Below, piece by piece: positions 33,126-41,765 of a stretch of DNA of 64,000 nt (position 1 is its first letter; each line of letters opens with the position of its first letter). The translations under genes were made by a program, and so were the position numbers. A model generated the notes under the pieces. The model saw only the letters and a list, made by a program, of their open reading frames with translations. It searched no databases and had not been told where the DNA came from. The stretch is from Nocardioides albus. GTDB lineage: Bacteria > Actinomycetota > Actinomycetes > Propionibacteriales > Nocardioidaceae. The stretch is taken from assembly GCF_014648255.1 (NCBI RefSeq), contig NZ_BMQT01000002.1:310001-374000 (forward strand). The letters run 5' to 3'.

Positions 33126-34634
33126 ATGTCAGACCTGTCGTACCAAATGCTCACGCTGGTGGCCTACATGGTCGCCATGCTGGGCATCGGCGCCTGGGCA
33201 TACCGGCGCACCTCGAATCTCGACGACTACATGCTGGGCGGCCGTGATCTCGGCCCGATGGTGAGCGCGTTGAGCGCGGGTGCCTCGGACATGTCCGGGT
33301 GGTTGCTCATGGGCCTTCCCGGCGCGATCTATGCGACCGGGCTGATGGAGGGCTGGATCGCTGTCGGTCTGACCGTCGGTGCCTGGCTCAACTGGAAGAT
33401 CGTGGCGCCGCGGCTGCGGACGTACACCGAGGTCTCGGGTGACTCGATCACCGTGCCCAGCTTCCTGGAGAACCGGCTCAAGGACTCCTCGCGTCTGCTG
33501 CGGATGGCCTCCGGGGCAGTCATCCTGGTGTTCTTCACCTTCTACGTGTCCTCGGGCATCGTCGCCGGCGGCGTCTTCTTCGAGAGCTCGTTCAACACCG
33601 ACTTCCACACCGGCATGCTCGTGGTGACCGCTGTCGTCGTGGCGTACACGCTCTTCGGTGGCTTCCTCGCGGTCTCCTACACCGACTTCGTGCAAGGCAC
33701 GATCATGCTGCTCGCCCTGATCCTGGTGCCGGTCGTCGGTGTCTTCGCGACCGGCGGACCCGCCGAGACTCTGGACAGCATCCGTGCCGTCGACCCGTCG
33801 CGGCTGAGCATGGTCGAGGGGGCGACGTTCCTCGGTGTCGTCTCGGCGCTGGCGTGGGGGCTGGGCTACTTCGGTCAACCGCACATCATCGTCCGGTTCA
33901 TGGCCCTGCGTTCGGCAGGTGAGGCCGCCTCCGCGCGACGTATCGGCATCGGTTGGATGCTGCTGAGCCTCTTCGGTGCGGTCGGCACCGCCTTGGTGGG
34001 CATCGCCTACTACCAGCAGAACCCCGACGCGACGCTCACGGACCCGGAGGCGGTCTTCATCGCCCTGGGTCAGATCCTCTTCCACCCGCTCATCGCGGGC
34101 ATCATGCTGGCCGCCGTGCTCGCGGCGATCATGAGCACGATCTCCTCCCAGCTCCTGGTGACCTCCTCGGCTCTGGTCGAGGACCTCTACAAGGCCGTCT
34201 TCAAGAACGACGCCTCCGACCGTCAGCTGGTCATGTTCGGCCGGCTTGCCGTGCTCGGGATCGCCGTCGTGGCCGCGGTCCTCGCCTGGCCGCAGAGGGG
34301 CACCGTCCTCGACCTGGTCGGTTACGCGTGGGCGGGCTTCGGTGGCTCCTTCGGCCCGATCATCCTGCTGGCGCTGTGGTGGCGGAAGCTCACCGCGGCC
34401 GGCGCGCTGGCCGGTCTGGTCGTCGGCGCGGTGACGGTCGTCGTGTGGGGAAACATCGACGCGCTCAGCTCGCAGATGTACGAGATCGTGCCGGGCTTCG
34501 TCCTCAACATGATCGTCGCAGTGGGTGTCAGCTTGCTGACGTACCGGGAGAACCCGGCGATCGAGGCCGAGTTCGACGAGGCGATCCGGCTGCTCGACGC
34601 CGACGGACCGCGCGAAAAGCCGGCGCAGGTCTGA
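33126..34634 (+). CDS. putP: Sodium/proline symporter
   Basis: A 502-residue sodium:solute symporter with 12-13 membrane helices. PutP features are [33 protein letters not shown] (near 35-65), [44 protein letters not shown] and [17 protein letters not shown]. The ATG at 33126 has GGAG five bases upstream. It follows the GntR gene by 126 bases without an operator copy, so it may be separately controlled. It could supply proline or hydroxyproline. The gene ends just before a strong hairpin. Confidence 0.9.
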   Translation: MSDLSYQMLTLVAYMVAMLGIGAWAYRRTSNLDDYMLGGRDLGPMVSALSAGASDMSGWLLMGLPGAIYATGLMEGWIAVGLTVGAWLNWKIVAPRLRTYTEVSGDSITVPSFLENRLKDSSRLLRMASGAVILVFFTFYVSSGIVAGGVFFESSFNTDFHTGMLVVTAVVVAYTLFGGFLAVSYTDFVQGTIMLLALILVPVVGVFATGGPAETLDSIRAVDPSRLSMVEGATFLGVVSALAWGLGYFGQPHIIVRFMALRSAGEAASARRIGIGWMLLSLFGAVGTALVGIAYYQQNPDATLTDPEAVFIALGQILFHPLIAGIMLAAVLAAIMSTISSQLLVTSSALVEDLYKAVFKNDASDRQLVMFGRLAVLGIAVVAAVLAWPQRGTVLDLVGYAWAGFGGSFGPIILLALWWRKLTAAGALAGLVVGAVTVVVWGNIDALSSQMYEIVPGFVLNMIVAVGVSLLTYRENPAIEAEFDEAIRLLDADGPREKPAQV

Positions 34635-34641
34635 TCCGACA

Positions 34642-34676
34642 GGCCCGGGATCTCGTAGAAACCACGATCCCGGGCC
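34642..34676 (+). terminator. Hairpin terminator after putP
   Basis: An 11-bp perfect stem, GGCCCGGGATC (34642-34652) with its complement (34666-34676), lies seven bases after the putP stop. There is no T-tract, which is common in high-GC actinobacteria. Confidence 0.7.
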
Positions 34677-34689
34677 CGATGGCGTACTG

Positions 34690-34851
34690 TTGATCTTGTT
34701 GAAGGGACGGCTCTGTAAGCCGTCCTTGCCGCACACCACGTCGCGGCTTGTATCTTTTATCTGGTTTTCGGTTCGCTGGACAATCAGCACAGATGGATGT
34801 CTTCAGCGGCTCGGGGCACAGTGCCTCTTGCACCGAACAAAGGAAAAGATC
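34690..34851 (+). promoter_or_regulatory. AT-rich promoter and leader region of the cold shock gene
   Basis: About 160 bases with clearly lower GC than the surroundings (for example TTGTATCTTTTATCTGG near 34749) precede the cold shock gene. A long untranslated leader is usual for cspA-type genes and contributes to temperature control. The exact promoter elements cannot be fixed by eye. Confidence 0.5.
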
Positions 34852-35055
34852 ATGGCTCAGGGCACCGTCAAGTGGTTCAACGCTGACAAGGGCTTCGGCT
34901 TCATCGCGCAGGACGGTGGCGGCGAGGACGTGTTCGTTCACTTCTCCGCTATCCAGACCAACGGTTACAAGTCGCTCGACGAGAACCAGAAGGTCGAGTT
35001 CGACGTCACCGCCGGCCCCAAGGGCCCGCAGGCCGAGAACGTCCGCGTTTCCTGA
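34852..35055 (+). CDS. cspA: Cold shock protein (CspA family)
   Basis: A 67-residue single cold shock domain. Both RNA-binding motifs are complete: KGFGFI (RNP1, near 14-19) and DVFVHF (RNP2, near 27-32). The beginning [17 protein letters not shown] is the standard actinobacterial form. It melts secondary structure in mRNA as an RNA chaperone. ATG 34852 has AAAGGAAAAG upstream. The frame is open to 34690, but that part is the leader. A very strong hairpin follows the stop, so it is monocistronic. Confidence 0.97.
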   Translation: MAQGTVKWFNADKGFGFIAQDGGGEDVFVHFSAIQTNGYKSLDENQKVEFDVTAGPKGPQAENVRVS

Positions 35056-35062
35056 TTTAACG

Positions 35063-35098
35063 CGAAGGCCCCGACTGCTTCGGCAGTCGGGGCCTTCG
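35063..35098 (+). terminator. Terminator with UUCG tetraloop after the cold shock gene
   Basis: A perfect 16-bp stem (35063-35078 with 35083-35098) is capped by TTCG closed by a C-G pair, the extra-stable tetraloop. It starts seven bases after the stop codon. It also separates the cold shock gene from the convergent YciI gene. Confidence 0.92.
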
Positions 35099-35116
35099 TG
35101 CATTTGTGGGGCATGA

Positions 35117-35662
35117 TCACGTACGCCGCCCGCCGGGCTCCCACTGATGGACCTCGATCGCGCTGAACCGACCGGGGGAGAGGACCTGCAGCGCGGCGTC
35201 TGCAGAGGCCGCCTCGAGCAGCACGGCCGCCCCGACGACCACGGCGCCGTCGTCGGACAGGAGCGGTCCGCAGGCGATCAGCTCGTCGCCGTGCGGCAGG
35301 TCGACCGGGTCGGTCGCCGGTTCCGCAAACCCGAGGACGAGGTAGCGATCGGCGTCGGGCCGGCCCTCGCCGAACTCCCACATGGTGCGGCCGAGCGTGT
35401 TCTGCCAGCGGCGCAGCAGCACATCCCGATAGGCCCCTGCCTGGTAGCCGGGCTCCTCGAAGGCGAAGGCACGAGCCGCAGCCGCGTCCGGAAGGTCGAG
35501 GATGTGCACGCTCCCGGTCAGCGTCTCGTCGCTGGTGAACGTCGGTCCGCGGGCGATCATCGTCGCCGCGAACCGGTCCATGTAGGTCCAATGCTCCTCG
35601 ACCATCTCTGTGCGCAGCGGCGTCGAACCTGGGCGGTCGCGGTGGTAGCAGAAGAACTCCAT
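35117..35662 (-). CDS. YciI-like protein, apparently two tandem YCII domains
   Basis: A 181-residue protein, about twice the usual YciI length. The first half has MEFFCYHRDRPGSTPLR, GPTFTSDETLTGSVHILDL and EPGYQAGAYRDVLLRRW. The second half repeats the layout: YLVLGFAE, then CGPLLSDDGAVVVGAAVLLEA and SPGRFSAIEVHQW. This suggests an internal duplication of the ferredoxin-like YCII fold; the second copy has lost part of its N-terminal helix. YciI domains are small enzymes or accessory domains with unsettled chemistry. The gene converges on the cold shock gene. Confidence 0.75.
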   Translation of the reverse strand: MEFFCYHRDRPGSTPLRTEMVEEHWTYMDRFAATMIARGPTFTSDETLTGSVHILDLPDAAAARAFAFEEPGYQAGAYRDVLLRRWQNTLGRTMWEFGEGRPDADRYLVLGFAEPATDPVDLPHGDELIACGPLLSDDGAVVVGAAVLLEAASADAALQVLSPGRFSAIEVHQWEPGGRRT

Positions 35663-35744
35663 GGGCTGAGACTCACCCGCCCCGCCGTCCCGCGCAATCG
35701 GTTATCTCAACGGGTCCGTAGGCTGGGCGGCCAGGAGGGCTGAC

Positions 35745-36173
35745 ATGGTGACCGATCGCGATCGAAACGAACAAGGACGGGCGCAACAGGCTCGGCCGCG
35801 TGACGCGCTCGGCCGTCCTCTGCCGTACGGCGCGGCCGGCGTCGAGCCCATCTCCGAGGAGCCGCTCCCTCCCGACGAGACCCTGGCCTACGCCCGCCGG
35901 CTGCTGGACGACGGGCGCCCCTTCGCGGCCCACGAGGCTCTCGAGGTCCGGTGGAAGTCGTGCCCGGAGGAGGAGCGCGAGCTGTGGCAGGGCCTCGCTC
36001 AGCTGTGTGTCGGCCTGACCCACCACGAGCGCGGCAACACGGTCGGCGCGTCCCGGCTCATCGAGCGCGCGGCGGGTCGGCTCGAGAGGTACGAGCGGGG
36101 TGCTGGCCCGACGTACGGTCTCGACCTCGGTGCGCTCATCGCGTGCTGCCGGGATCGGCTGCTCGGCGCCTGA
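35745..36173 (+). CDS. DUF309 domain protein
   Basis: A 142-residue soluble helical protein. The DUF309 signature is present: FAAHEALEVRWKSCPEEERELWQGLAQLCVGLTHHERGN (about 66-104), with the HExxE..W pattern that may bind a metal. AGGAGG lies six bases before the ATG. The first 45 residues are charged and probably disordered. The family has no known reaction. It is divergent from the YciI gene, and the following oxidoreductase gene starts 73 bases later. Confidence 0.85.
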   Translation: MVTDRDRNEQGRAQQARPRDALGRPLPYGAAGVEPISEEPLPPDETLAYARRLLDDGRPFAAHEALEVRWKSCPEEERELWQGLAQLCVGLTHHERGNTVGASRLIERAAGRLERYERGAGPTYGLDLGALIACCRDRLLGA

Positions 36174-36246
36174 GCACTACCCCTTCTGCGGCATAGACCC
36201 CACGGGCTGTTGACCGCGGAGGTCCTCGCCGTGCTTTGGTGGATCC

Positions 36247-37620
36247 ATGAGCCGCACGGTCGATGTCGACTATCTGGTGGTGGGTGCCGGCGCCATGGGG
36301 ATGGCGTTCACAGACGCTCTGATCGAGCATGCCGACGTGCGGGTGGCGATGGTCGATCGGCGCCACGGTGGCAGCGGACACTGGCTCGAGGCGTATCCCT
36401 TCGTCCGGCTGCATCAGGCCTCCGCCTTCTACGGCGTAGCCTCGACCCTGCTCGGCGGCGGGCACCTGCAGCAGCGCGGACCCGAGGAAGGTCTTCAGGA
36501 GCGGGCGAACCAGGCTGAGATCTGCGCCTACTACGCCCGGGTCCTCGACGGGATGGTGGAGTCGGGCAAGGTCCAGTTCTTCCCGAACTGCGAGTACGTC
36601 GGCGACAGCGCCGTGGTCTCGCACATCTCGGGGGAGCGTCTCGAGATGCCCGGGGCTCGGATCGTCGACGCCCGCTACCTGGCCCCCAGCATTCCCGCCG
36701 AGAAGCCGCCGCCGTTCGGCGTCGGCGAGGGTGCCCGGGTGCTGACGGTCAACGATCTCGCACGGCTCGAGGCGACGCCGAGCCAGTACGTCGTCGTCGG
36801 ATCCGGCAAGACCGCGACCGACGCGTGCATCTGGCTGCTCTCGCGTGGCGTCGACCCTGACGCGATCTGCTGGGTGCGGCCCCGGGACCCGTGGATGATC
36901 AACCGGGCCCTCGTCCAGCCGGATCCCGCGATCTTCCTCGGCATGGCCGCCGACACGATGCAGCTCGCCGAGAGGTCGACGTCGCTCGAGGACCTGTTCC
37001 TCCGGCTCGAGGACGCGGGCATCATGCTCCGCATCGACCGCGCTGTCATGCCGACGATGGCCAAGGCGCCGACGCTGGCGACGTGGGAGCTCGAGCAGCT
37101 GCGTACTCTCGAGAACGTGGTACGCCGCGGCCACCTCCGACACGTCGACCGCGGCAGCCTCATCTTCGCCGACGGATCGCTCGCGGTCGCCGCCGACGCT
37201 CTGGTCGTGCACTGCGCGGCCGACGGCCTGAAGTATCCGCCTCTGCTCCCGGTCTGGCGCCCCGAGGCGATCACGCTGCAGCCGATCCGGGCCGGCTTCC
37301 CCTGCTTCGGCGCCGCGGTCACCGGCTATGTCGAGGCCACCCGCGACGTAGACGCCGAGAAGAACAGGCTCTGCCCGCCGAGCCCGTTCCCCGACACGAT
37401 GGCGACCTGGGCGATGATGAACGTCCTGGGCACCCAGGCAGCCATGTCCTTCTCGTCCGAGCCGGACATCAAGGCGTGGTCGGAAGGGGTAGCCCTCAAC
37501 CCGGCTCGGGTGCCGCCCGGTTATCCCGGATCCGCAGCCCTCGACGACGCGCGCGAACGCCTGGCGCGGCACACCATACCCGCTCTCACCCAGCTGGCCC
37601 AGCTGGCCGCAACGATCTGA
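36247..37620 (+). CDS. NAD(P)/FAD-binding oxidoreductase of unknown substrate
   Basis: A 457-residue protein with two dinucleotide folds, like flavin-containing monooxygenases. The first is YLVVGAGAMGMAFTDAL (residues 9-25), ending VAMVDRRHGGSGHWLEAYPFVRLHQAS. The second is YVVVGSGKTATDACIWLL (about 180-197). WVRPRDPWMINR and the C-terminal FSSEPDIKAWSEGVALNPARV are conserved in related actinobacterial proteins, as I recall. The HWLEAYPFVRLHQ segment resembles that of single-component flavin monooxygenases. No partner gene is close, and the reaction cannot be named. Confidence 0.7.
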   Translation: MSRTVDVDYLVVGAGAMGMAFTDALIEHADVRVAMVDRRHGGSGHWLEAYPFVRLHQASAFYGVASTLLGGGHLQQRGPEEGLQERANQAEICAYYARVLDGMVESGKVQFFPNCEYVGDSAVVSHISGERLEMPGARIVDARYLAPSIPAEKPPPFGVGEGARVLTVNDLARLEATPSQYVVVGSGKTATDACIWLLSRGVDPDAICWVRPRDPWMINRALVQPDPAIFLGMAADTMQLAERSTSLEDLFLRLEDAGIMLRIDRAVMPTMAKAPTLATWELEQLRTLENVVRRGHLRHVDRGSLIFADGSLAVAADALVVHCAADGLKYPPLLPVWRPEAITLQPIRAGFPCFGAAVTGYVEATRDVDAEKNRLCPPSPFPDTMATWAMMNVLGTQAAMSFSSEPDIKAWSEGVALNPARVPPGYPGSAALDDARERLARHTIPALTQLAQLAATI

Positions 37621-37659
37621 GCCCGCGACCATCGGGCGGCGGCCGGACTTGGCGTGTCG

Positions 37660-39795
37660 CTATACGCCGATCTGGGGGAGCTCCATCTCAGCCGGCTTCT
37701 CCACCGACGCCGAGTCCAGCTCCGGAAGCAACCGGTCCAGCCACCTCGGCAGCCACCAGTTCGCGTCGCCCAGGAGCTTCATGGTGGCGGGGACCAGGAT
37801 CAGCCGTACGACGGTGGCGTCGAGGAAGATGGCGGTGGCCAGGCCGACGCCCATCATCTTCACCACCGGGTCGCTGCCGAGGACGAAGCCGGAGAAGACC
37901 GCGACCATGATCAGTGCGGCTGCGGTGATGGTGCGGCCGGTGCCGGCGATCCCTTCGATGACGGCGCGGGTGTTGTCGCCGTGGCGGCGGTACTGCTCGC
38001 GCACGCGCGACAGCAGGAACACCTCGTAGTCCATGGAGAGCCCGAACAGGATCGCGAACATGAACAGCGGGATGAACGACACGATCGGCACCGTCGACTC
38101 CACGCCGATCAGGCCGGCCGCCCAGCCCCACTGGAAGACCATGACGAGCACGCCGTACGCCGCACCGACGCTCAGCAGGTTCAGCACGACTGCCTTCAGC
38201 GGCACCAGCACCGACCGGAACAGCACGGCGAGCAGGAGGAACGACAGCAGCAGTACGGCCGCCACGAAGCGCGGCATCCGCTCCTGCACCCGGTCACCGA
38301 GGTCGGCGAAGGTCGCTGTCTGACCGCCGACATGGGCGGTCGCCGAGCTGCCGTCGAGGACCGTCGGGAAGACCTCGCTGCGCAGCCTCGTGACGGTCTC
38401 CTGGGTGGCGACGTCCTGGGGCGACGTGGTCGGCTGCGCCACCAGCGTGGCCACTCCTGCGGAAAGATCGATGATCGGTTCGCCGACCGCGGTGATGCCC
38501 GGGTCGGCGGCCACCGCCTCGGCCAGCGGCGCCACGACGGACTTGTCCTGCGAGATGTCGACCGCGATCACCAGCGGCCCGTTGGCCCCGGGCCCGAAAC
38601 CCTCGGCGATCAGGTCGTACGCACGGCGTTCGGTCCTCGACTCGGGCTTGGTCCCGTCGTCCGGGAAGCCCAGATTGAGCGCGAGAACAGGTGCGGCCAG
38701 GGCGATCATGAAGACCGCTCCGCCGACAAGGTACGCCGTCGCGTTGCGGGTCACGTGAGCACCCCACCGGTACCAGCCGGTGCTGGGTCGGTGAGCCCCA
38801 TCCCGTCGCCGGCGTCCGTTGATCCACTGGCCTTTGAGTCGCTGGCCCGCCAGCCCGAGCAGTGCCGGCAGCAAGGTGACCGAGGCGAGCACCATCACGA
38901 GCACCATCGCGGAGATGGCGACCCCACCACCGGTCACGAACGGGATCCCCGCGACGAGCAACCCGAGGATCGCCACCACGACCGTGCCGCCGGCGAAGAT
39001 CACGGCCTGTCCTGCGGTTGCCAGGGCTCGGCCGACCGCTTCGGGGACGGGCATCCCCGCAGCCAGGTTCTCGCGGTGCCGGGTGACCAGGAAGAGCGCA
39101 TAGTCGATGCCGACGCCGAGCCCGACCATGGCCGCGAGCTCAGGAGCCCACGCCGGGATGTCGATCAGGTACGTCACCAGCTTCATCGAGGTGATCCCGA
39201 TGACCAGGCCGAACAGCGCCATCCCGATCGGCAGCCCCATCGCGACGAAGGAGCCGAAGGCGATCAGCAGGACGATCATCGCGACGAGGATCCCCGCCAC
39301 CTCGCCGAGCCCGGTGGGGGCCTCCTCGAACGCGAAGAACAGGTCGCCGCCGGTCTCCAGCGTCAGCGACGACTCCTCACGCAGGTCGGCGACGGCGTCC
39401 TTGAGGTTGTCCAGGTCGGAGGCCTCGAGCTCCTCGACCGCCGGGTACTGCACCCGTACGAGCGCGATGTCACCGTCCGGCGAGACGCTGCTCGTCGTAC
39501 CCAGCACGTGCGGGAGCTCCGCGAGGGCCGCCTCGATGGGTGCCACCTGTGTCGTGGCGTCGGGCGCTTCGAGCACGACGTGGGCGCTGACCCCGCCCTC
39601 GTCGGCTTGGGCCTCGGAGAGCAGCTCCGCGGCTTGGTAGGAGTCGAGGCCGGGGGCCTCGAAGCTCTCCTCGAGCTCGCGCCCGAACGCGGCGGAGGAG
39701 GCGATGACGACGAGCGCGAGAACGACCCAGGCACCGATGGCGGTCCAGGGACGGGACGCGGCTGACCGGCCGAGCCGGTAGAGGAAGTTGGACAT
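37660..39795 (-). CDS. MMPL family transporter (RND superfamily)
   Basis: A 711-residue membrane protein with the MmpL layout: one N-terminal helix, an exported domain (residues 45-165), five to six helices (165-340), a second exported domain (about 370-500) and five to six more helices. Core motifs are AMVGLGVGIDYALFLVTRHRE (near 238) and LFGLSMDYEVFLLSRVREQY (near 592), carrying the Asp residues of the proton relay. ATG 39795 is chosen; the frame opens at 39828 without a ribosome site. It exports lipids, drugs or other hydrophobic compounds. It is divergent from the histidine kinase gene, which probably controls it. Confidence 0.88.
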   Translation of the reverse strand: MSNFLYRLGRSAASRPWTAIGAWVVLALVVIASSAAFGRELEESFEAPGLDSYQAAELLSEAQADEGGVSAHVVLEAPDATTQVAPIEAALAELPHVLGTTSSVSPDGDIALVRVQYPAVEELEASDLDNLKDAVADLREESSLTLETGGDLFFAFEEAPTGLGEVAGILVAMIVLLIAFGSFVAMGLPIGMALFGLVIGITSMKLVTYLIDIPAWAPELAAMVGLGVGIDYALFLVTRHRENLAAGMPVPEAVGRALATAGQAVIFAGGTVVVAILGLLVAGIPFVTGGGVAISAMVLVMVLASVTLLPALLGLAGQRLKGQWINGRRRRDGAHRPSTGWYRWGAHVTRNATAYLVGGAVFMIALAAPVLALNLGFPDDGTKPESRTERRAYDLIAEGFGPGANGPLVIAVDISQDKSVVAPLAEAVAADPGITAVGEPIIDLSAGVATLVAQPTTSPQDVATQETVTRLRSEVFPTVLDGSSATAHVGGQTATFADLGDRVQERMPRFVAAVLLLSFLLLAVLFRSVLVPLKAVVLNLLSVGAAYGVLVMVFQWGWAAGLIGVESTVPIVSFIPLFMFAILFGLSMDYEVFLLSRVREQYRRHGDNTRAVIEGIAGTGRTITAAALIMVAVFSGFVLGSDPVVKMMGVGLATAIFLDATVVRLILVPATMKLLGDANWWLPRWLDRLLPELDSASVEKPAEMELPQIGV

Positions 39796-39927
39796 GACTC
39801 CACCGTGGCCCGGCGACGAACGATCCACATCGGGCCAAGGAGTGGGGAGCTCCTTGGCCGAAAGTACGAGGTGAGCATCGTGCTTGTGCCCCGTACGAGG
39901 AGGCCGTCGGCTCGCTAGGGTCGAGAG

Positions 39928-41079
39928 GTGGTGACCGCCTTCGTCCGCTCAGTTCTCGCCGAGCCCCGTGCTCCGGACCCGCCGGCGCGGATGTGGTGGG
40001 ACTGGGCCCTGGTCGGCGCCCTGCTGGTCACGGCCGCGGGCGAGGCGATCTTCCGGTCCGACGTACCGTGGCGCCCCTTGGCCACCGTGGTCGCGTTCCT
40101 GGTGATCCCGGTCCTGCTCTTTCGGCGTACTCATCCACTCCTGGCGACAGCGGTCGGCTTCGGCGGCGGCGCGATGGTGCTGCAGATCCCGACGATCCTC
40201 GACGGCGTCGACGAGGTGGGGCTCAACACCATGGCGTGCGTCCTGCTGTTGCCTTACTCCTTGTATCGCTGGGCATCAGGACGCGAGGCTCTGATCGGTA
40301 CGGCGATCGTCGCGGTCCCGGTGACTCTGGGACTCGCCGCGACCGAGAACGTCGGGGACCTGATCGGCGGCGCCACCGTGGTGATCGCGTCGTTCGCCCT
40401 CGGGGCGGCGATGCGCTACCGCGCGGTTGCGCGCCAGCGCGAGGTCCAGCAGGTTCGTACGCTCGAGCGCGGTGAGCTCGCCCGCGAGCTGCACGACACC
40501 GTCGCCCACCACGTCTCCGCCATCGCGATCCAGGCCCAGGCGGGGCGGGCGGTGGCGGCCACCGACCCGGCTCTGGCGGTCGAGGCGCTGGCCGTGATCG
40601 AGGCCGAGGCGTCGCGTACGTTGTCCGAGATGCGCACGATGGTCCGTGTGCTCCGCGACGGCGACGACGCGGCCGACGCTGTGCCAGCTGAATACGGACC
40701 GCAGCGGGGCATCGGCGACCTGGACGAGCTGGCCCGGATGAGCCCCCTGGTGCAGGTGCAGTGCGTGGGCGATCTCGCCGACCTGCCGCAGCCGGTCGAG
40801 GTATCGGTGTACCGAATCTGTCAGGAGTCGGTCACCAACGCGATCCGGCACGCCCTCTACCCCACGAGGGTCACCGTGGAGGTCCGGGGCGAGGCGGACG
40901 TCGTAGAGCTGCGTGTGCACGACGATGGAGAAGCCGCCCGCCTCTCGACCAACGTGGGCTACGGCCTGCTCGGGATGGCTGAGCGGGCCAAGCTCCTCGG
41001 CGGCGTGTGCCAGGCCGGGCCGGACCCGGCCGGTGGCTGGACCGTCGAGGCGACCCTGCCGCGCGAGGTGTCGTGGTGA
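39928..41079 (+). CDS. Sensor histidine kinase, NarL/DesK type (HisKA_3)
   Basis: A 383-residue kinase. Four to five membrane helices fill residues 20-165 without a large outer domain, so it likely senses in or near the membrane. The phosphoacceptor helix is ELARELHDTVAHHVSAIAIQAQ (about 186-207), with His in the LHD motif. The ATP-binding domain has CQESVTNAIRHA near 299 and GYGLLGMAERAKLLGG near 345. GTG 39928 or 39931 can be the start. The stop overlaps the response regulator as GTGA. The divergent MMPL gene 132 bases away is the likely target. Confidence 0.9.
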   Translation: MVTAFVRSVLAEPRAPDPPARMWWDWALVGALLVTAAGEAIFRSDVPWRPLATVVAFLVIPVLLFRRTHPLLATAVGFGGGAMVLQIPTILDGVDEVGLNTMACVLLLPYSLYRWASGREALIGTAIVAVPVTLGLAATENVGDLIGGATVVIASFALGAAMRYRAVARQREVQQVRTLERGELARELHDTVAHHVSAIAIQAQAGRAVAATDPALAVEALAVIEAEASRTLSEMRTMVRVLRDGDDAADAVPAEYGPQRGIGDLDELARMSPLVQVQCVGDLADLPQPVEVSVYRICQESVTNAIRHALYPTRVTVEVRGEADVVELRVHDDGEAARLSTNVGYGLLGMAERAKLLGGVCQAGPDPAGGWTVEATLPREVSW

Positions 41080-41765
41080 CCAGCCAGGGGACCATCCGGG
41101 TGGTCGTCGCCGACGACCAGCTCCTGGTGCGAACCGGCCTGACGATGATCCTCAACGCGCAGCCCGGGATCGAGGTCGTCGGCGAGGCGATCGATGGTCA
41201 TCAGGCGGTGGCGATGGCGCGTGAGCTGCGTCCCGACGTCTGCCTCTTCGACATCCGGATGCCCGGGATCGACGGCGTCGAGGCCACCCGCCGGCTCGCC
41301 GGCCCCGGCGTCGAGGACCCCCTCGCCATCGTGGTCATCACCACCTTCGATCTCGACGAGTACGTCCACGGGGCCCTCAAGGCCGGCGCGCGAGGCTTCC
41401 TGCTCAAGGATGCCGGGACCGAGCTGCTGGTCCAGGCGATCCATGCAGCCGCGAACGGCGACGCGCTCATCTCGCCCAACATCACCCGCCGCCTGCTCGC
41501 CACGCTGGCCGGCCTGGAGCGAGCCACCCCGCCGGCCCAGCCGATCGAGCCGCTCACCGAGCGCGAGGAGGAGGTCCTGCTCACGGTCGCGCGCGGACGT
41601 ACCAATGCAGAGATCGCCGAGGAGCTGAACATCACCCTGAGCACGGTGAAGAGCCATGTCGCCGCGCTGATGAACAAGCTCGGCGCCCGCAACCGCGTCG
41701 AGGTCGCGATGTGGGCCTACGAGACCAAGCGCGTGAAGGGGGATGGCGATGGCTCAGGGCGATGA
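41076..41765 (+). CDS. LuxR/NarL-type response regulator
   Basis: A 229-residue response regulator. The receiver domain has acidic pocket VVVADDQ (residues 8-14), the phosphorylated Asp in VCLFDIRMPGIDG (about 57), VITTFDLDEY and the lysine in GFLLKDA. A LuxR-type helix-turn-helix follows: LTEREEEVLLTVARGRTNAEIAEELNITLSTVKSHVAALMNKLG (about 163-206). GTG 41076 overlaps the kinase stop as GTGA. Its 3' end overlaps the metallophosphoesterase gene by 17 bases, so all three genes form one operon. Confidence 0.92.
   Translation: MTSQGTIRVVVADDQLLVRTGLTMILNAQPGIEVVGEAIDGHQAVAMARELRPDVCLFDIRMPGIDGVEATRRLAGPGVEDPLAIVVITTFDLDEYVHGALKAGARGFLLKDAGTELLVQAIHAAANGDALISPNITRRLLATLAGLERATPPAQPIEPLTEREEEVLLTVARGRTNAEIAEELNITLSTVKSHVAALMNKLGARNRVEVAMWAYETKRVKGDGDGSGR

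Noticed and set aside
33129-34790. Open frame of 553 codons antisense to putP.
   Set aside because: Mirror frame of a membrane protein gene, with charged low-complexity composition typical of such shadows.
37654-39765. Open frame of 703 codons antisense to the MMPL gene.
   Set aside because: His/Asp/Arg/Gln-rich repetitive composition and no domain; the MMPL frame is unmistakable.
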